This document shows, piece by piece, positions 17,280-24,944 of a stretch of 64,000 nt of DNA. Origin of the DNA: Sphingomonadales bacterium 39-57-19. Its GTDB lineage: Bacteria; Pseudomonadota; Alphaproteobacteria; Sphingomonadales; Sphingomonadaceae. The notes under the pieces are model-generated. The model saw only the letters and a list, made by a program, of their open reading frames with translations. It was not told the DNA's origin and did not search any database. The stretch covers positions 1-64,000 of the forward strand of contig NCJG01000008.1 in assembly GCA_002282385.1 (NCBI GenBank), in the 5' to 3' direction. The position numbers and the translations under genes were made by a program. Numbering within the stretch: position 1 is the stretch's first letter; the number at the start of each line of letters is the position of its first letter.

Positions 17280-18116
17280 TCAGCCTTTGGCGATTTCGCC
17301 ACCCAGCGCGCCATATTTCTTTTCAAAACCGGCGACATCGCCCGCCTCAAGATACTTGGCCTGATCAATCCAGTTGTCGCGGCTGATGCGACCCGCAAAT
17401 GCGCCAAGCTTGCCATCAATTTCCGCAACATCAGCGGCCGTCCAACTCGCCACTTGGGCAAAGCTGGTTACGCCCAATGCCTTGAGCATATTGTTCACTT
17501 TTGGACCAAGCCCCTTCAATAATTCGAGATTGTCAGGGACCGATACCTTAGCCTTAGCCGCTGGTTTGGCGACCTTGGGCTTGGGTGCGGCTTCTGCCTT
17601 CACCTTCGCCGCGGCAGCTTTCGGCGCGGATTTCGGCGCAGGCGCGGCCTTTGCCTTTGCTGCTGCAGGCTTTGCTGCTGGCTTGGGTGCTGGGACCTTC
17701 GCGACTGCGGCCTTCGGTTTAGCCGCCTTAGGTGCAGCAGGCTTCGGCGCTGCGGCTTTTGGGGTCGCTTTCGGTGCAGCCTTAGGTGCAGCTTTCGGTG
17801 CAGCCTTCGGTGCAGGCACCTTCGCCGTTTTGGCCTTTGCCGCAACGGGCTTCGCGGCAGCTGCTGGCGCGGCCTTCGTTGCCGCAGCTTTTGCTGGCGC
17901 CTTTACCTTGGCTTTCGCGGTTTTCTTCGCTGGCGCAGGACCGTCCGTCAACTTCGGCGCAGCAGGTGCCTTCGCAACAGCTGCCGCAGGTGGTGGCGAA
18001 GCAACGTCTTTCGGCTGCGCAGCTGTCTTCTTCGCACCGTTACGCGCGAGCAACCACAAACCTAAAATGGCAATAATGGCCACCGCAATAATAATAATCA
18101 GTAGATTGTTGGACAT
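17280..18116 (-). CDS. Membrane-anchored Lys/Ala/Pro-rich protein with C-terminal helix-hairpin-helix domain
   Basis: A 278-residue protein in three parts. Residues 1-25 are one membrane segment (NLLIIIIAVAIIAILGLWLLA). Residues about 30-195 are low complexity, made of A, K and P in histone-H1-like runs (AAPK units). Residues about 197-278 are a compact domain beginning LELLKGLGPKVNNMLKALGVTSFAQVASW, which matches helix-hairpin-helix segments found behind some NADH dehydrogenase subunit E and ribosomal L21 proteins. The basic linker and HhH could contact nucleic acid near the membrane; this is inference. The coding DNA contains tandem 12-base repeats. Confidence 0.7.
   Translation of the reverse strand: MSNNLLIIIIAVAIIAILGLWLLARNGAKKTAAQPKDVASPPPAAAVAKAPAAPKLTDGPAPAKKTAKAKVKAPAKAAATKAAPAAAAKPVAAKAKTAKVPAPKAAPKAAPKAAPKATPKAAAPKPAAPKAAKPKAAVAKVPAPKPAAKPAAAKAKAAPAPKSAPKAAAAKVKAEAAPKPKVAKPAAKAKVSVPDNLELLKGLGPKVNNMLKALGVTSFAQVASWTAADVAEIDGKLGAFAGRISRDNWIDQAKYLEAGDVAGFEKKYGALGGEIAKG
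17768..17817. repeat. Tandem 12-base units coding for Ala-Ala-Pro-Lys
   Basis: On the plus strand the unit TTCGGTGCAGCC recurs about four times with single changes (TTAGGTGCAGC, TTCGGTGCAGCT). On the coding strand this gives AAPK repeats. The tract can expand or contract by slippage without changing frame. Confidence 0.7.
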
Positions 18117-18217
18117 AATATTCCTCCCAGAAAATCCCTCAATGTGGCCAACGGGTTACGCAATTTTTGCAGGGCGTGAAAGCGTTAATCCGCCGCGCCA
18201 ACATTTGCGCGATTTCG

Positions 18218-19489
18218 TTAGTTCCCGGCTTCGCGCGCAACCTCACGCCAGCCAATGTCGCGGCGGCAAAAGCCATCGGGGAAAACGACCTGATCCACCG
18301 CTGCATAGGCCTTTGCCTGCGCGTCGGTCACGTTTGCCCCTGTTGCGGTAACGTTTAGCACACGCCCGCCCGCTGCCACCAATTGCCCGTCCACTTCAGC
18401 CGTGCCTGCATGAAATACCTTCGCGCCGGACACAACTGCCAGATCAATCGCGCCGCCCTTTTGCGGCACATCGGGATAGCCGTTCGCCGCCATGACGACC
18501 GTCAACGCCGTGTCGGACGAAAAGCTTGGAGCCGCCGCTTCAGAAAGCTTCCCAGTCGCAACCGCCAACATCAAAGCCGCAAGGTCGCCGTCAAAACGTG
18601 TCATCAGCACCTGGCACTCGGGATCACCAAAGCGCGCATTATATTCAATGAGCTTCGGCCCCTCATCGGTCAGCATAAGGCCCGCGAACAGCACGCCCGA
18701 ATAAGGCATGTCGTGCGCCGCCATATACGCCACTGTCGGCTTAATGATGCGGTCCATCACTTCCGCCTGCAACGCAGGCGTCAGAACAATTGCGGGTGAA
18801 TATGCGCCCATGCCGCCCGTGTTGGGCCCAATATCACCATCGCCGACACGTTTATGATCCTGCGCAGAACCGAATGCGACCACGTCGCGGCCATCGGTCA
18901 GTGCGAAAAAGCTGGCTTCTTCTCCGGTCATAAATTCTTCAATGACAACGGACGCGCCAGCATCACCAAAACCGCCACCGAACATATCTTCAATCGCGGC
19001 TTCAGCATCAATGCGGGTCTCCGCGATAATCACGCCTTTGCCCGCAGCAAGGCCGTCTGCTTTAATGACATAAGGTGCTTGGAATGCGTCGAGGCCGGAT
19101 AGTGCCGACGCCTTGCTATCATGCCGGAAATAGCCCGCTGTAGGGATGCCCGCTGCGGCACATATGTCTTTGGTAAAGCCTTTCGACCCTTCCAATTGTG
19201 CCGCCTTTTGATTGGGACCGAAAACGGGAATGCCCGCATCGCGCAGGCTATCGCCCAGGCCGGCAACAAGCGGTGCTTCTGGACCAACCACGACCAACCC
19301 GACATCATGCCCCGCGCAAAAGGATATGACCGCCGCATGGTCAGATATGTTCAATGCAACCAGATCCGCCTCTTCGGCAATCCCGGGATTGCCCGGCGTG
19401 GCAAAGAGTGTATCGCAATTTGGCGATTGCGCGAGCTTCCACGCCAGCGCATGTTCGCGTCCACCCGATCCGATGAGCAAGATATTCAT
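18218..19489 (-). CDS. purD: Phosphoribosylamine-glycine ligase
   Basis: A 423-residue ATP-grasp enzyme that makes glycinamide ribonucleotide, the second step of purine synthesis. The canonical start [18 protein letters not shown] sets the ATG at 19489. [12 protein letters not shown], the ATP-grasp core [18 protein letters not shown] and [11 protein letters not shown] are all present. Length is typical. The start codon shares two bases with that of xseA on the opposite strand (CATG at 19487-19490). The last residues (VAREAGN) lie about 100 bases from the next gene. Confidence 0.97.
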   Translation of the reverse strand: MNILLIGSGGREHALAWKLAQSPNCDTLFATPGNPGIAEEADLVALNISDHAAVISFCAGHDVGLVVVGPEAPLVAGLGDSLRDAGIPVFGPNQKAAQLEGSKGFTKDICAAAGIPTAGYFRHDSKASALSGLDAFQAPYVIKADGLAAGKGVIIAETRIDAEAAIEDMFGGGFGDAGASVVIEEFMTGEEASFFALTDGRDVVAFGSAQDHKRVGDGDIGPNTGGMGAYSPAIVLTPALQAEVMDRIIKPTVAYMAAHDMPYSGVLFAGLMLTDEGPKLIEYNARFGDPECQVLMTRFDGDLAALMLAVATGKLSEAAAPSFSSDTALTVVMAANGYPDVPQKGGAIDLAVVSGAKVFHAGTAEVDGQLVAAGGRVLNVTATGANVTDAQAKAYAAVDQVVFPDGFCRRDIGWREVAREAGN

Positions 19490-20897
19490 GTCCGCAAATG
19501 ACCCCTTTGAAAATGCTGACCCGCAAGTTGCCCGCCTGTTAGCCGAGGAGCGGCCCGGCGACAATGCCCAGGCCATGAGCGTGTCGGAGTTATCGCTGGC
19601 GTTGAAGCGTACTGTTGAGGACCGGTTCGGCCATGTCCGCGTGCGCGGGGAGATTTCGGGCTTTAAGCGCGCGGCGTCGGGCCATATTTATTTCTCGCTA
19701 AAAGACGAAAATGCGCGGCTGGACGCGGTCATGTGGAAAGGTGGGGCGGCGCGTCTGCCCTTCGCCCCGGAAGACGGACTGGAGGTTGTCGCCACGGGCA
19801 AATTGACGACCTATGCGGGCCGGTCGAACTATCAAATCGTGGTCGAAAGTCTGGAAGTCGCGGGCGAAGGCGCAATGATGCTTTTGTTTGAAAAGCTGAA
19901 GGCACGGCTCGCCGCCGAAGGTTTGTTCGCACCTGAACGCAAGAAAAAGCTGCCGTCTCTGCCGCGTACAATTGGCGTCGTAACCTCGCCCACCGGCGCA
20001 GTCATCCGGGACATCCTGCACCGTCTTGCCGATCGCTTTCCAAGCCATGTGATCGTATGGCCGGTATTGGTGCAAGGCGAAGGCGCCGCCGCCCAAATAG
20101 CGCGTGCGGTCCATGGATTTTCCGCAATGCCCCATGACGGCCCCACGCGCCGCCCCGACCTCGTCATCGTCGCGCGTGGCGGCGGGTCTATTGAGGATCT
20201 ATGGGCATTTAATGATGAGGCCGTGGTCCGTGCCGTCGCAGATTGCACGATACCCATCATATCGGCAGTCGGGCATGAAACCGATACAACGCTGTGCGAC
20301 TTTGCCGCAGATTTGCGCGCGCCGACGCCGACTGCAGCGGCCGAAATTGCCGTTCCTGTGCGCAGCGATTTGCTGCAACGCGTGGGACAATTCGGGCTGC
20401 GCATGTCCAATATGATACGCAAAAAGGTCGACCTTGCGGCTGAACGGCTTGAGGCGCAGCGCCGTCTGATGCCGCGCTTGTCAGACCTTGCCGCCCCGCA
20501 TCAGCAGCGCACCGACGACCTATCCGAACGGCTTCGCCAATCGCTTCGGACCAGAGTGGGCAAGGCTGAAGTGGCTTTTTCAGCGCCAGCGATGATGCTG
20601 CACCCCCGTCTTTTGACAAGGCGCGCAGAGCAAGGGCAGCAGCGCCTTGATGCGTTGACGCGGCTGGTGAGCACATTGCATCCCGAAGCCCCGCTTAAGC
20701 GCGGCTTTGCGCGCGTGACTGATGCGCATGGCAAAACTATTATGACGCGGGACGCTGCGGTGAAAGCGGGTGACGTGACGTTGCGGTTTGTCGATGGCGA
20801 AGTCGGCGGGCAAGTCAGTGGCGGACCTGCACCGCGAATGCCCGCGGCGAAGCCAGCAAAAGCGGCCGTCAATCAAGGCAATTTGTTCGACGGGTAA
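19488..20897 (+). CDS. xseA: Exodeoxyribonuclease VII large subunit
   Basis: A 469-residue subunit. With XseB it degrades single-stranded DNA into acid-soluble oligonucleotides. The OB-fold N-terminus ([43 protein letters not shown], about 31-75), the [17 protein letters not shown] block, and the catalytic segment ([23 protein letters not shown], then [29 protein letters not shown]) are intact. The ATG at 19488 gives the usual acidic N-terminal extension seen in sphingomonads; the frame stays open upstream within purD antisense. xseB is not in the window. Confidence 0.95.
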   Translation: MSANDPFENADPQVARLLAEERPGDNAQAMSVSELSLALKRTVEDRFGHVRVRGEISGFKRAASGHIYFSLKDENARLDAVMWKGGAARLPFAPEDGLEVVATGKLTTYAGRSNYQIVVESLEVAGEGAMMLLFEKLKARLAAEGLFAPERKKKLPSLPRTIGVVTSPTGAVIRDILHRLADRFPSHVIVWPVLVQGEGAAAQIARAVHGFSAMPHDGPTRRPDLVIVARGGGSIEDLWAFNDEAVVRAVADCTIPIISAVGHETDTTLCDFAADLRAPTPTAAAEIAVPVRSDLLQRVGQFGLRMSNMIRKKVDLAAERLEAQRRLMPRLSDLAAPHQQRTDDLSERLRQSLRTRVGKAEVAFSAPAMMLHPRLLTRRAEQGQQRLDALTRLVSTLHPEAPLKRGFARVTDAHGKTIMTRDAAVKAGDVTLRFVDGEVGGQVSGGPAPRMPAAKPAKAAVNQGNLFDG

Positions 20898-20941
20898 AGC
20901 CGTGCATTGCCCATTCAGTATCGATGCGCCATAATGTCCAA

Positions 20942-21145
20942 ATGTTGATGTCTTCCAAAAATAAAGTCGCCCGCCTGCATTATATGGCAAATAGTTTTCG
21001 TATGCTGACCGCAGGCGACCATGTCGTGTGCGCCGAAACCGGGCAGGCCATTCCATTGGAAGAATTGCGTTATTGGAGCGTCGTCAAACAGGAACCCTAT
21101 GTCAGCGCGGATGCATCTGTTCGCGCGACTATGAAAAAGGGTTAA
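20942..21145 (+). CDS. DUF2093 domain protein
   Basis: A 67-residue protein starting MLMSSKNKVARLHY and containing FRMLTAGDHVVCAETGQAIPLEELRYWSV, the DUF2093 signature with one conserved cysteine. The family is small, alphaproteobacterial and of unknown function, and often follows xseA. The gap to xseA is 44 bases and that to the M23 gene only 4, suggesting one transcript. Confidence 0.85.
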   Translation: MLMSSKNKVARLHYMANSFRMLTAGDHVVCAETGQAIPLEELRYWSVVKQEPYVSADASVRATMKKG

Positions 21146-21149
21146 TGGA

Positions 21150-22013
21150 TTGCAGCATTCCGGCTGGATTTTCTTAACCGCGCTCGCGGGGATCGCCGCG
21201 CAGCCATTAAGCGCCGCGACTGCACCGACAGCAAACACGCAACAGCCAGCGGCCTCCACAGATTTCTGGATGTCTATGCCAGCGATACAGGGCGGCTTGG
21301 TCATCGCACGTGCGCCACGCGGCGCAGTGTCCGTCACGCTGAACGGCGTTGCCCTGCCGTTGACAGCCGACGGCTTTTTCCTGATGGGTTTTGACCGCGA
21401 TGCCGAAAGCAGCGCAATCCTGACCGCGACATTCGCCGATGGCCGGACGCTGGATCGCACTTTGGCGGTCACACCGGGCAACTGGCGGATTGAACATGTT
21501 TCTGCGAACCCGACGGGCGGCGCAAAAACAACCGCAGAGTTTGAAGCAAGACGCGGCGCGGAGCTCGACCGCATAAATGCCGCCCGGGCCAAAACCACGC
21601 CTGGGAATGGCTGGCGGCAGGCATTTATGCGCCCTGTGGCTGGCCGGACGTCTGGCCTATTTGGCGCGCAGCGTATCTATAACGGGATACCCGGCAGCTA
21701 TCATAGCGGCATGGACATTGCCGCACCAAATGGAACACATTTTGTCGCGCCGGCGGACGGCGTTGTTACGCTTGCGGCCACGGATGCCTTCACGCTGGAA
21801 GGGCATTTGCTGATGATTGATCATGGCATGGGCCTCAACAGCGCGTTTTTACACTGCTCCGAACTGCTCGTAAAAGAAGGCGATTATGTGAAGCAGGGGC
21901 AAGTCATCGGGCGTGTTGGCGCGACCGGACGGGCAAGCGGCCCGCATCTACATTGGGGCATGAAATGGAACAATGCGCGCATTGATCCAAAGCTCTTGAT
22001 ACCCGCAACATAA
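21150..22013 (+). CDS. M23 family peptidoglycan-binding metallopeptidase
   Basis: A 287-residue secreted protein. The TTG start at 21150 is supported by AAAGGG at 21136-21141, 8 bases upstream. A signal peptide (GWIFLTALAGIAAQPLSAA) is cut near residue 24. The C-terminal LytM/M23 domain has GIPGSYHSGMDIAAPNGTHFVAPADGVV (zinc H and D), MIDHGMGLNSAFLHCSEL and the final HLHWG. The enzyme class cleaves peptidoglycan cross-links in the periplasm. The N-terminal half is unassigned. Confidence 0.9.
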   Translation: MQHSGWIFLTALAGIAAQPLSAATAPTANTQQPAASTDFWMSMPAIQGGLVIARAPRGAVSVTLNGVALPLTADGFFLMGFDRDAESSAILTATFADGRTLDRTLAVTPGNWRIEHVSANPTGGAKTTAEFEARRGAELDRINAARAKTTPGNGWRQAFMRPVAGRTSGLFGAQRIYNGIPGSYHSGMDIAAPNGTHFVAPADGVVTLAATDAFTLEGHLLMIDHGMGLNSAFLHCSELLVKEGDYVKQGQVIGRVGATGRASGPHLHWGMKWNNARIDPKLLIPAT

Positions 22014-22123
22014 ACAGCCTTAGACGGGCCGACTGAACCACAGCAGATGCGTGACGGGAAGAACGACACGCCCGCAAGCTAAGCCAGCGGTAACGAGGAT
22101 TTTATCTTGCATGTCGTCTGCAC

Positions 22124-22157
22124 AAAGAAAAACACCCCAGCCATAAGCCGGGGTGTT
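22124..22157 (-). terminator. Rho-independent terminator downstream of phyR
   Basis: AACACCCC (22131-22138) and GGGGTGTT (22150-22157) form a perfect 8-base-pair stem with an 11-base loop. Read on the minus strand the stem is followed by TTTTTCTTT, the expected U-tract. It lies about 125 bases beyond the phyR stop. The rest of the 22014-22281 gap holds nothing else I can name. Confidence 0.8.
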
Positions 22158-22281
22158 TAGGGTGCCGGTCTAATGGTGGGGGGGGAGACCGGCGGGGTAA
22201 ACTGTTTTACGCGAACCTTCGCGCACGATTATGTCATTCAGATAAGGCAAACGTCCTTTAATAAATTTTGTTCCCGAAAAA

Positions 22282-23064
22282 CTATGCGGCTTCGGAATTT
22301 ATATCGATTTCACGATGCATCAGCAGCGCCTGACCGATGGTTGCAATCACCGTCGCGGGCTCAAACGGCTTTGTAATCAGATATGTCGGTTCTGGGCGCT
22401 CGCCAGTAAGTAGCCTTTCCGGGAACGCTGTAATGAAGATCACTGGCACAGTCTGTTCGGCCAGAATATCCTTTACGGCATCTATGCCGCTTGAGCCGTC
22501 CGCAAGGCTGATGTCAGCCAAAATCAGTTCAGGCCGTTCATCGCGAGCCATTGCAACTGCTTCTGCGCGTGTCCGGACGATTGCGATCGCTTCATGCCCC
22601 AGATTTTCGACGATCTGTTTGATATGCAATGCAATGATCGTTTCATCTTCAATAATGAGCACGCGCGCACAAAGCGCATCTTCGATGGCGCTTCGGGCAG
22701 CGACAACATGGCTGTGTACGTCGGATTCCGAAATGCCCAATATTTTGGCCACTTCATGTGCCTTAAATCCTTCAACCGTGGACAAAAGCAGGCTTTGACG
22801 GCGCTTTATCGGAAATTCGGCGATAACACCGCTGCGGCCGCGTGATTGGAGCGGCACGATCATGTCGCTACGCCAAATGCGGTGAAATGTTCTGAACAAC
22901 TCCGTCTTCACCGGTGCTGCCTCGTCCCATTCTTCGGGTGCCTCAAGCAACGCTTCGAGCGTTTCGCGGACTGCTGCATCTCCCAATGTCTGTGATCCCG
23001 TCAGGGCGCGTGCGTAACGTCGTAGGTATGGCAATTGCGATGCCAGCTGCTGCCTAAAGGACAT
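22282..23064 (-). CDS. phyR: General stress response regulator PhyR (anti-anti-sigma response regulator)
   Basis: A 260-residue protein. Residues 1-130 form an ECF-sigma-like output domain (YLRRYARALTGSQTLGDAAVRETL, later LLLSTVEGFKAHEVAKILGISESDVHSHVVAARSAIEDAL). Residues 134-255 are a receiver domain with acidic E139/D140, phospho-acceptor D184 in LILADISLADG and the K of LITKPF. When phosphorylated, PhyR exposes the sigma-like domain and sequesters the anti-sigma factor NepR, releasing EcfG. It is divergent from nepR-ecfG, the classical arrangement. An EcfG-type promoter precedes it. Confidence 0.96.
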   Translation of the reverse strand: MSFRQQLASQLPYLRRYARALTGSQTLGDAAVRETLEALLEAPEEWDEAAPVKTELFRTFHRIWRSDMIVPLQSRGRSGVIAEFPIKRRQSLLLSTVEGFKAHEVAKILGISESDVHSHVVAARSAIEDALCARVLIIEDETIIALHIKQIVENLGHEAIAIVRTRAEAVAMARDERPELILADISLADGSSGIDAVKDILAEQTVPVIFITAFPERLLTGERPEPTYLITKPFEPATVIATIGQALLMHREIDINSEAA

Positions 23065-23091
23065 GATTACTCCCTTTGCTATCCGATGTTA

Positions 23092-23116
23092 TACGTTTGA
23101 AACGCCTTTTTGTTCC
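23092..23116 (-). promoter_or_regulatory. Predicted EcfG-type promoter of phyR
   Basis: On the minus strand, GGAAC (23116-23112) is followed after 16 bases by CGTA (23095-23092). The EcfG consensus is GGAAC-N16-CGTT (or N17 to GTT), so the -35 is exact and the -10 has one change. The distance to the phyR start (23064) is about 28 bases. Confidence 0.6.
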
Positions 23117-23123
23117 CTATGAT

Positions 23124-23148
23124 TGAACATTATTGCGCGTCGCGGGTT
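23124..23148 (+). promoter_or_regulatory. Predicted EcfG-type promoter of nepR-ecfG
   Basis: TGAAC (23124-23128) and GTT (23146-23148) are 17 bases apart: one mismatch in the -35 and an exact -10. It lies back-to-back with the phyR promoter and leaves a leader of about 120 bases before nepR. This would give sigma-factor autoregulation. Confidence 0.5.
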
Positions 23149-23183
23149 AACGGCATATGAAAATGCATCAGTTTCAGCCCGGT

Positions 23184-23222
23184 CCATGGTATTGAACCAT
23201 GGGAATTCCTTCAGGCCATGGT
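23184..23222. repeat. Three CCATGGT elements in the nepR leader
   Basis: CCATGGT at 23184-23190 and its exact reverse complement ACCATGG at 23196-23202 form an inverted repeat with a 5-base spacer. A third direct copy is at 23216-23222. In the leader RNA the pair would make a short hairpin. Possible operator or leader structure controlling the anti-sigma gene. Confidence 0.4.
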
Positions 23223-23276
23223 CACCCGGAGGCGGTCAGATTTTCCGATGCAGCAAGCACCTGGGAGGGTCAATTA

Positions 23277-23465
23277 GTGAGCGGTAATAAGGGCAAGCAA
23301 CCGCATGGCGCGATTGGTGAAGACATGGATTTTGAATTCGATCCTTTGACTGCTGCACTGCGTCAAATGCACGAGAGCGTTGCCAATGAACCTATCCCTG
23401 ACGATTTTTTGAACCTGCTGGATATGATTGACGCAAAAATGTCGGCGTCGAAGAAGTTCCAGTGA
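23277..23465 (+). CDS. nepR: NepR family anti-sigma factor
   Basis: A 62-residue protein that binds EcfG and blocks general stress transcription until PhyR titrates it. The conserved core LRQMHESVANEPIPDDFLNLLDMIDAK (split here by position, about residues 32-58) is the NepR helix pair. The GTG at 23277 is chosen because GGGAGGG at 23263-23269 stands 7 bases before it; the frame is open further upstream, with no family resemblance. Its TGA overlaps the GTG of ecfG, coupling anti-sigma and sigma synthesis. Confidence 0.92.
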   Translation: MSGNKGKQPHGAIGEDMDFEFDPLTAALRQMHESVANEPIPDDFLNLLDMIDAKMSASKKFQ

Positions 23466-24082
23466 GTAGTTCCGCGACGGAACCGATCCCGAAGTCCGCA
23501 AAGTCGGATGCTTCGGCTGATTTTCGCGCACAAATGATCGCGATCATTCCGTCGTTACGTGCGTTTGCGCGTGGCCTGTGCGGAAATCGGGAACTTGCCG
23601 ATGATCTTGCGCAAGAGGCGATGATGCGGGCGTGGGCCGCGCATGAAAGCTTCACTCCAGGCACCAACTTTCGCGCCTGGATGTTCATGATATTGCGCAA
23701 CCAGTTTTACACGACGATGCGCAAAAATGCGCGCATGACGAGTTGGGATCCCGAGGCCGCAGAACGGCTGTTGGTCGAGGCGCCGCCGCAACAGCACCAT
23801 ATCCATATGCAAGATGTCGAAAAGGCGTTGCAAAAATTGCCCGCGGAGCAGCGCGAAATCCTGATGATCGTTGGTGCAGGTGGTGCGAGCTACGAAGAGG
23901 CGGCCGAAATCACGGGCTGCGCTATTGGAACGGTAAAAAGCCGGCTTGCGCGTGGCCGCGTTGCCTTGACCGCGCTCATCAATGGGCCTGATGAACCACT
24001 GCGCGTGAAAGCAGCGCCACGCAAACGCGCGAAGGAAGCGGCAAAAGATATTCCACAACCCAAGCCAAGCATATCACTATAA
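23462..24082 (+). CDS. ecfG: ECF sigma factor EcfG of the general stress response
   Basis: A 206-residue ECF15-type sigma factor. Region 2 (about 24-90) has LRAFARGLCGNRELADDLAQEAMMRAW and NFRAWMFMILRNQFYTTMRK. Region 4 (about 118-165) has ALQKLPAEQREILMIVGAGGASYEEAAEITGCAIGTVKSRLARGR. The C-terminal tail is basic and Pro-rich. It recognises GGAAC/GTT promoters, several of which lie in this same locus. GTG start at 23462, inside the nepR stop. No histidine kinase of the PhyT/PhyK type is adjacent, so the input signal comes from elsewhere. Confidence 0.95.
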   Translation: MSSSATEPIPKSAKSDASADFRAQMIAIIPSLRAFARGLCGNRELADDLAQEAMMRAWAAHESFTPGTNFRAWMFMILRNQFYTTMRKNARMTSWDPEAAERLLVEAPPQQHHIHMQDVEKALQKLPAEQREILMIVGAGGASYEEAAEITGCAIGTVKSRLARGRVALTALINGPDEPLRVKAAPRKRAKEAAKDIPQPKPSISL

Positions 24083-24145
24083 ATCGCCTTTGCTGAGCGC
24101 TTCATAGGCACTTAACCGACCTTTGGCATGCGGCGGCAATAAAAT

Positions 24146-24178
24146 GGCCCGCCAGTTTCCCGGCGAGCCTTTTTATTC
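24146..24178. terminator. Bidirectional terminator between ecfG and the lipoprotein gene
   Basis: GGCCCGCC (24146-24153) pairs with GGCGAGCC (24162-24169) with one mismatch. TTTTTATT follows on the plus strand, and on the minus strand the stem is followed by ATTTTATTG. It sits between two convergent genes and can serve both. Confidence 0.8.
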
Positions 24179-24194
24179 GACTAATCCTGGCGTT

Positions 24195-24482
24195 TTATTT
24201 GTCTTGCTTGTCGGCAGCATCTTCCATCGCGTCAGCCTTTGCGTCGCCCTTTTCACGGACCGCTTGTGCATCGGCTTCCATTTTGTTTTCGGTGGCCGTA
24301 TCCATGCCGTCGACTTTTGTGTCAGTCGCATCGGCTTTTTCTTCCATAGCGTCTGCTTGGACTTCCGCGTTCTCACGAACGGCATCAGCCTGATCTTCTT
24401 GTGCATTTTCGGTTGCTCCGTCACATGCGCCAAGTGTGGCAAGCGACAAAGACGCGGCGAGAATCATAATGGACTTTTTCAT
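24195..24482 (-). CDS. Small charged-repeat lipoprotein
   Basis: A 95-residue protein. The signal ends in a lipobox (SLATLGAC, cysteine at 20). The mature part is almost only A, D, E, K, Q and M, with KADA/EADA-like repeats (ADAMEEKADATDTKVDGMDT, later MEADAQAVREKGDAKADAMED), predicting a long amphipathic helix or coiled coil, somewhat like Lpp-type or stress-induced CsbD-like proteins. GAGGG precedes the ATG at 24482. The glsB gene ends only 22 bases upstream, so both should be on the EcfG-driven transcript. Function unknown. Confidence 0.8.
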   Translation of the reverse strand: MKKSIMILAASLSLATLGACDGATENAQEDQADAVRENAEVQADAMEEKADATDTKVDGMDTATENKMEADAQAVREKGDAKADAMEDAADKQDK

Positions 24483-24504
24483 AGATATTTCCCTCTGTTC
24501 AAAA

Positions 24505-24774
24505 TTAACGGACGCTACCGCGACGTAAGAGATTAACGATCGCCAATAGAACCACCGCGCCAAGGAACGATGCGATCAACGACCGGATGTCGAAGGCACC
24601 GCTGGTCACGGGCGCGCCGCCGATAAGTGGCGTGATGATGAAGCCTGCAAGGAAGGCACCTACAATGCCGACGATGATGTTCAGGAAAATGCCTTGTTGA
24701 CCGTCGGTACGCATTACGATGCTGGCAAGCCAACCCAAGATACCGCCGACAACCAAGAGAATAATGATGTTCAT
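24505..24774 (-). CDS. GlsB/YeaQ/YmgE family stress-response membrane protein
   Basis: An 89-residue protein with three hydrophobic helices (about 2-17, 27-50, 62-82). Start NIIILLVVGGILGWLASIVMRTDGQQG and FLNIIVGIVGAFLAGF are the transglycosylase-associated (Tag) family pattern seen in YeaQ/GlsB. Family members are stress-induced in many bacteria. The ATG at 24774 has GGGAG 8 to 9 bases upstream. A perfect GGAAC-N17-GTT promoter is placed 30 to 54 bases before it, tying it to EcfG. Confidence 0.9.
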   Translation of the reverse strand: MNIIILLVVGGILGWLASIVMRTDGQQGIFLNIIVGIVGAFLAGFIITPLIGGAPVTSGAFDIRSLIASFLGAVVLLAIVNLLRRGSVR

Positions 24775-24803
24775 GTTCGTTCTCCCTTTCAGAGTGCGGG
24801 GAA

Positions 24804-24828
24804 AACAGTGCTCGTGCCGATTGGTTCC
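24804..24828 (-). promoter_or_regulatory. Predicted EcfG-type promoter of the glsB-lipoprotein transcript
   Basis: On the minus strand GGAAC (24828-24824) and GTT (24806-24804) are exactly 17 bases apart, an exact match to the EcfG consensus, 30 bases upstream of the glsB-like start. Confidence 0.7.
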
Positions 24829-24876
24829 AGCTTTACGTCCAAATCGTTCAATCGCCCTTAATGGAAGGTGTAGCGC

Positions 24877-24901
24877 GGAACGATGCCTCTGCCGACTTGT
24901 T
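24877..24901 (+). promoter_or_regulatory. Predicted EcfG-type promoter of the gene at 24945
   Basis: GGAAC (24877-24881) and GTT (24899-24901) with a 17-base spacer, an exact consensus match, 43 bases before the ATG at 24945. It is divergent from the glsB promoter in the same 170-base intergenic region. Confidence 0.7.
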
Positions 24902-24944
24902 AACATTCATTGAGCAAACCCAAGTCACTAGGAAAGCGAACATC

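Noticed and set aside
17374..18351. Open frame of 325 codons on the plus strand, very rich in Ala, Gly and Phe
   Set aside because: It is the mirror of the Lys/Ala/Pro-rich gene; repeats on one strand keep the other strand open.
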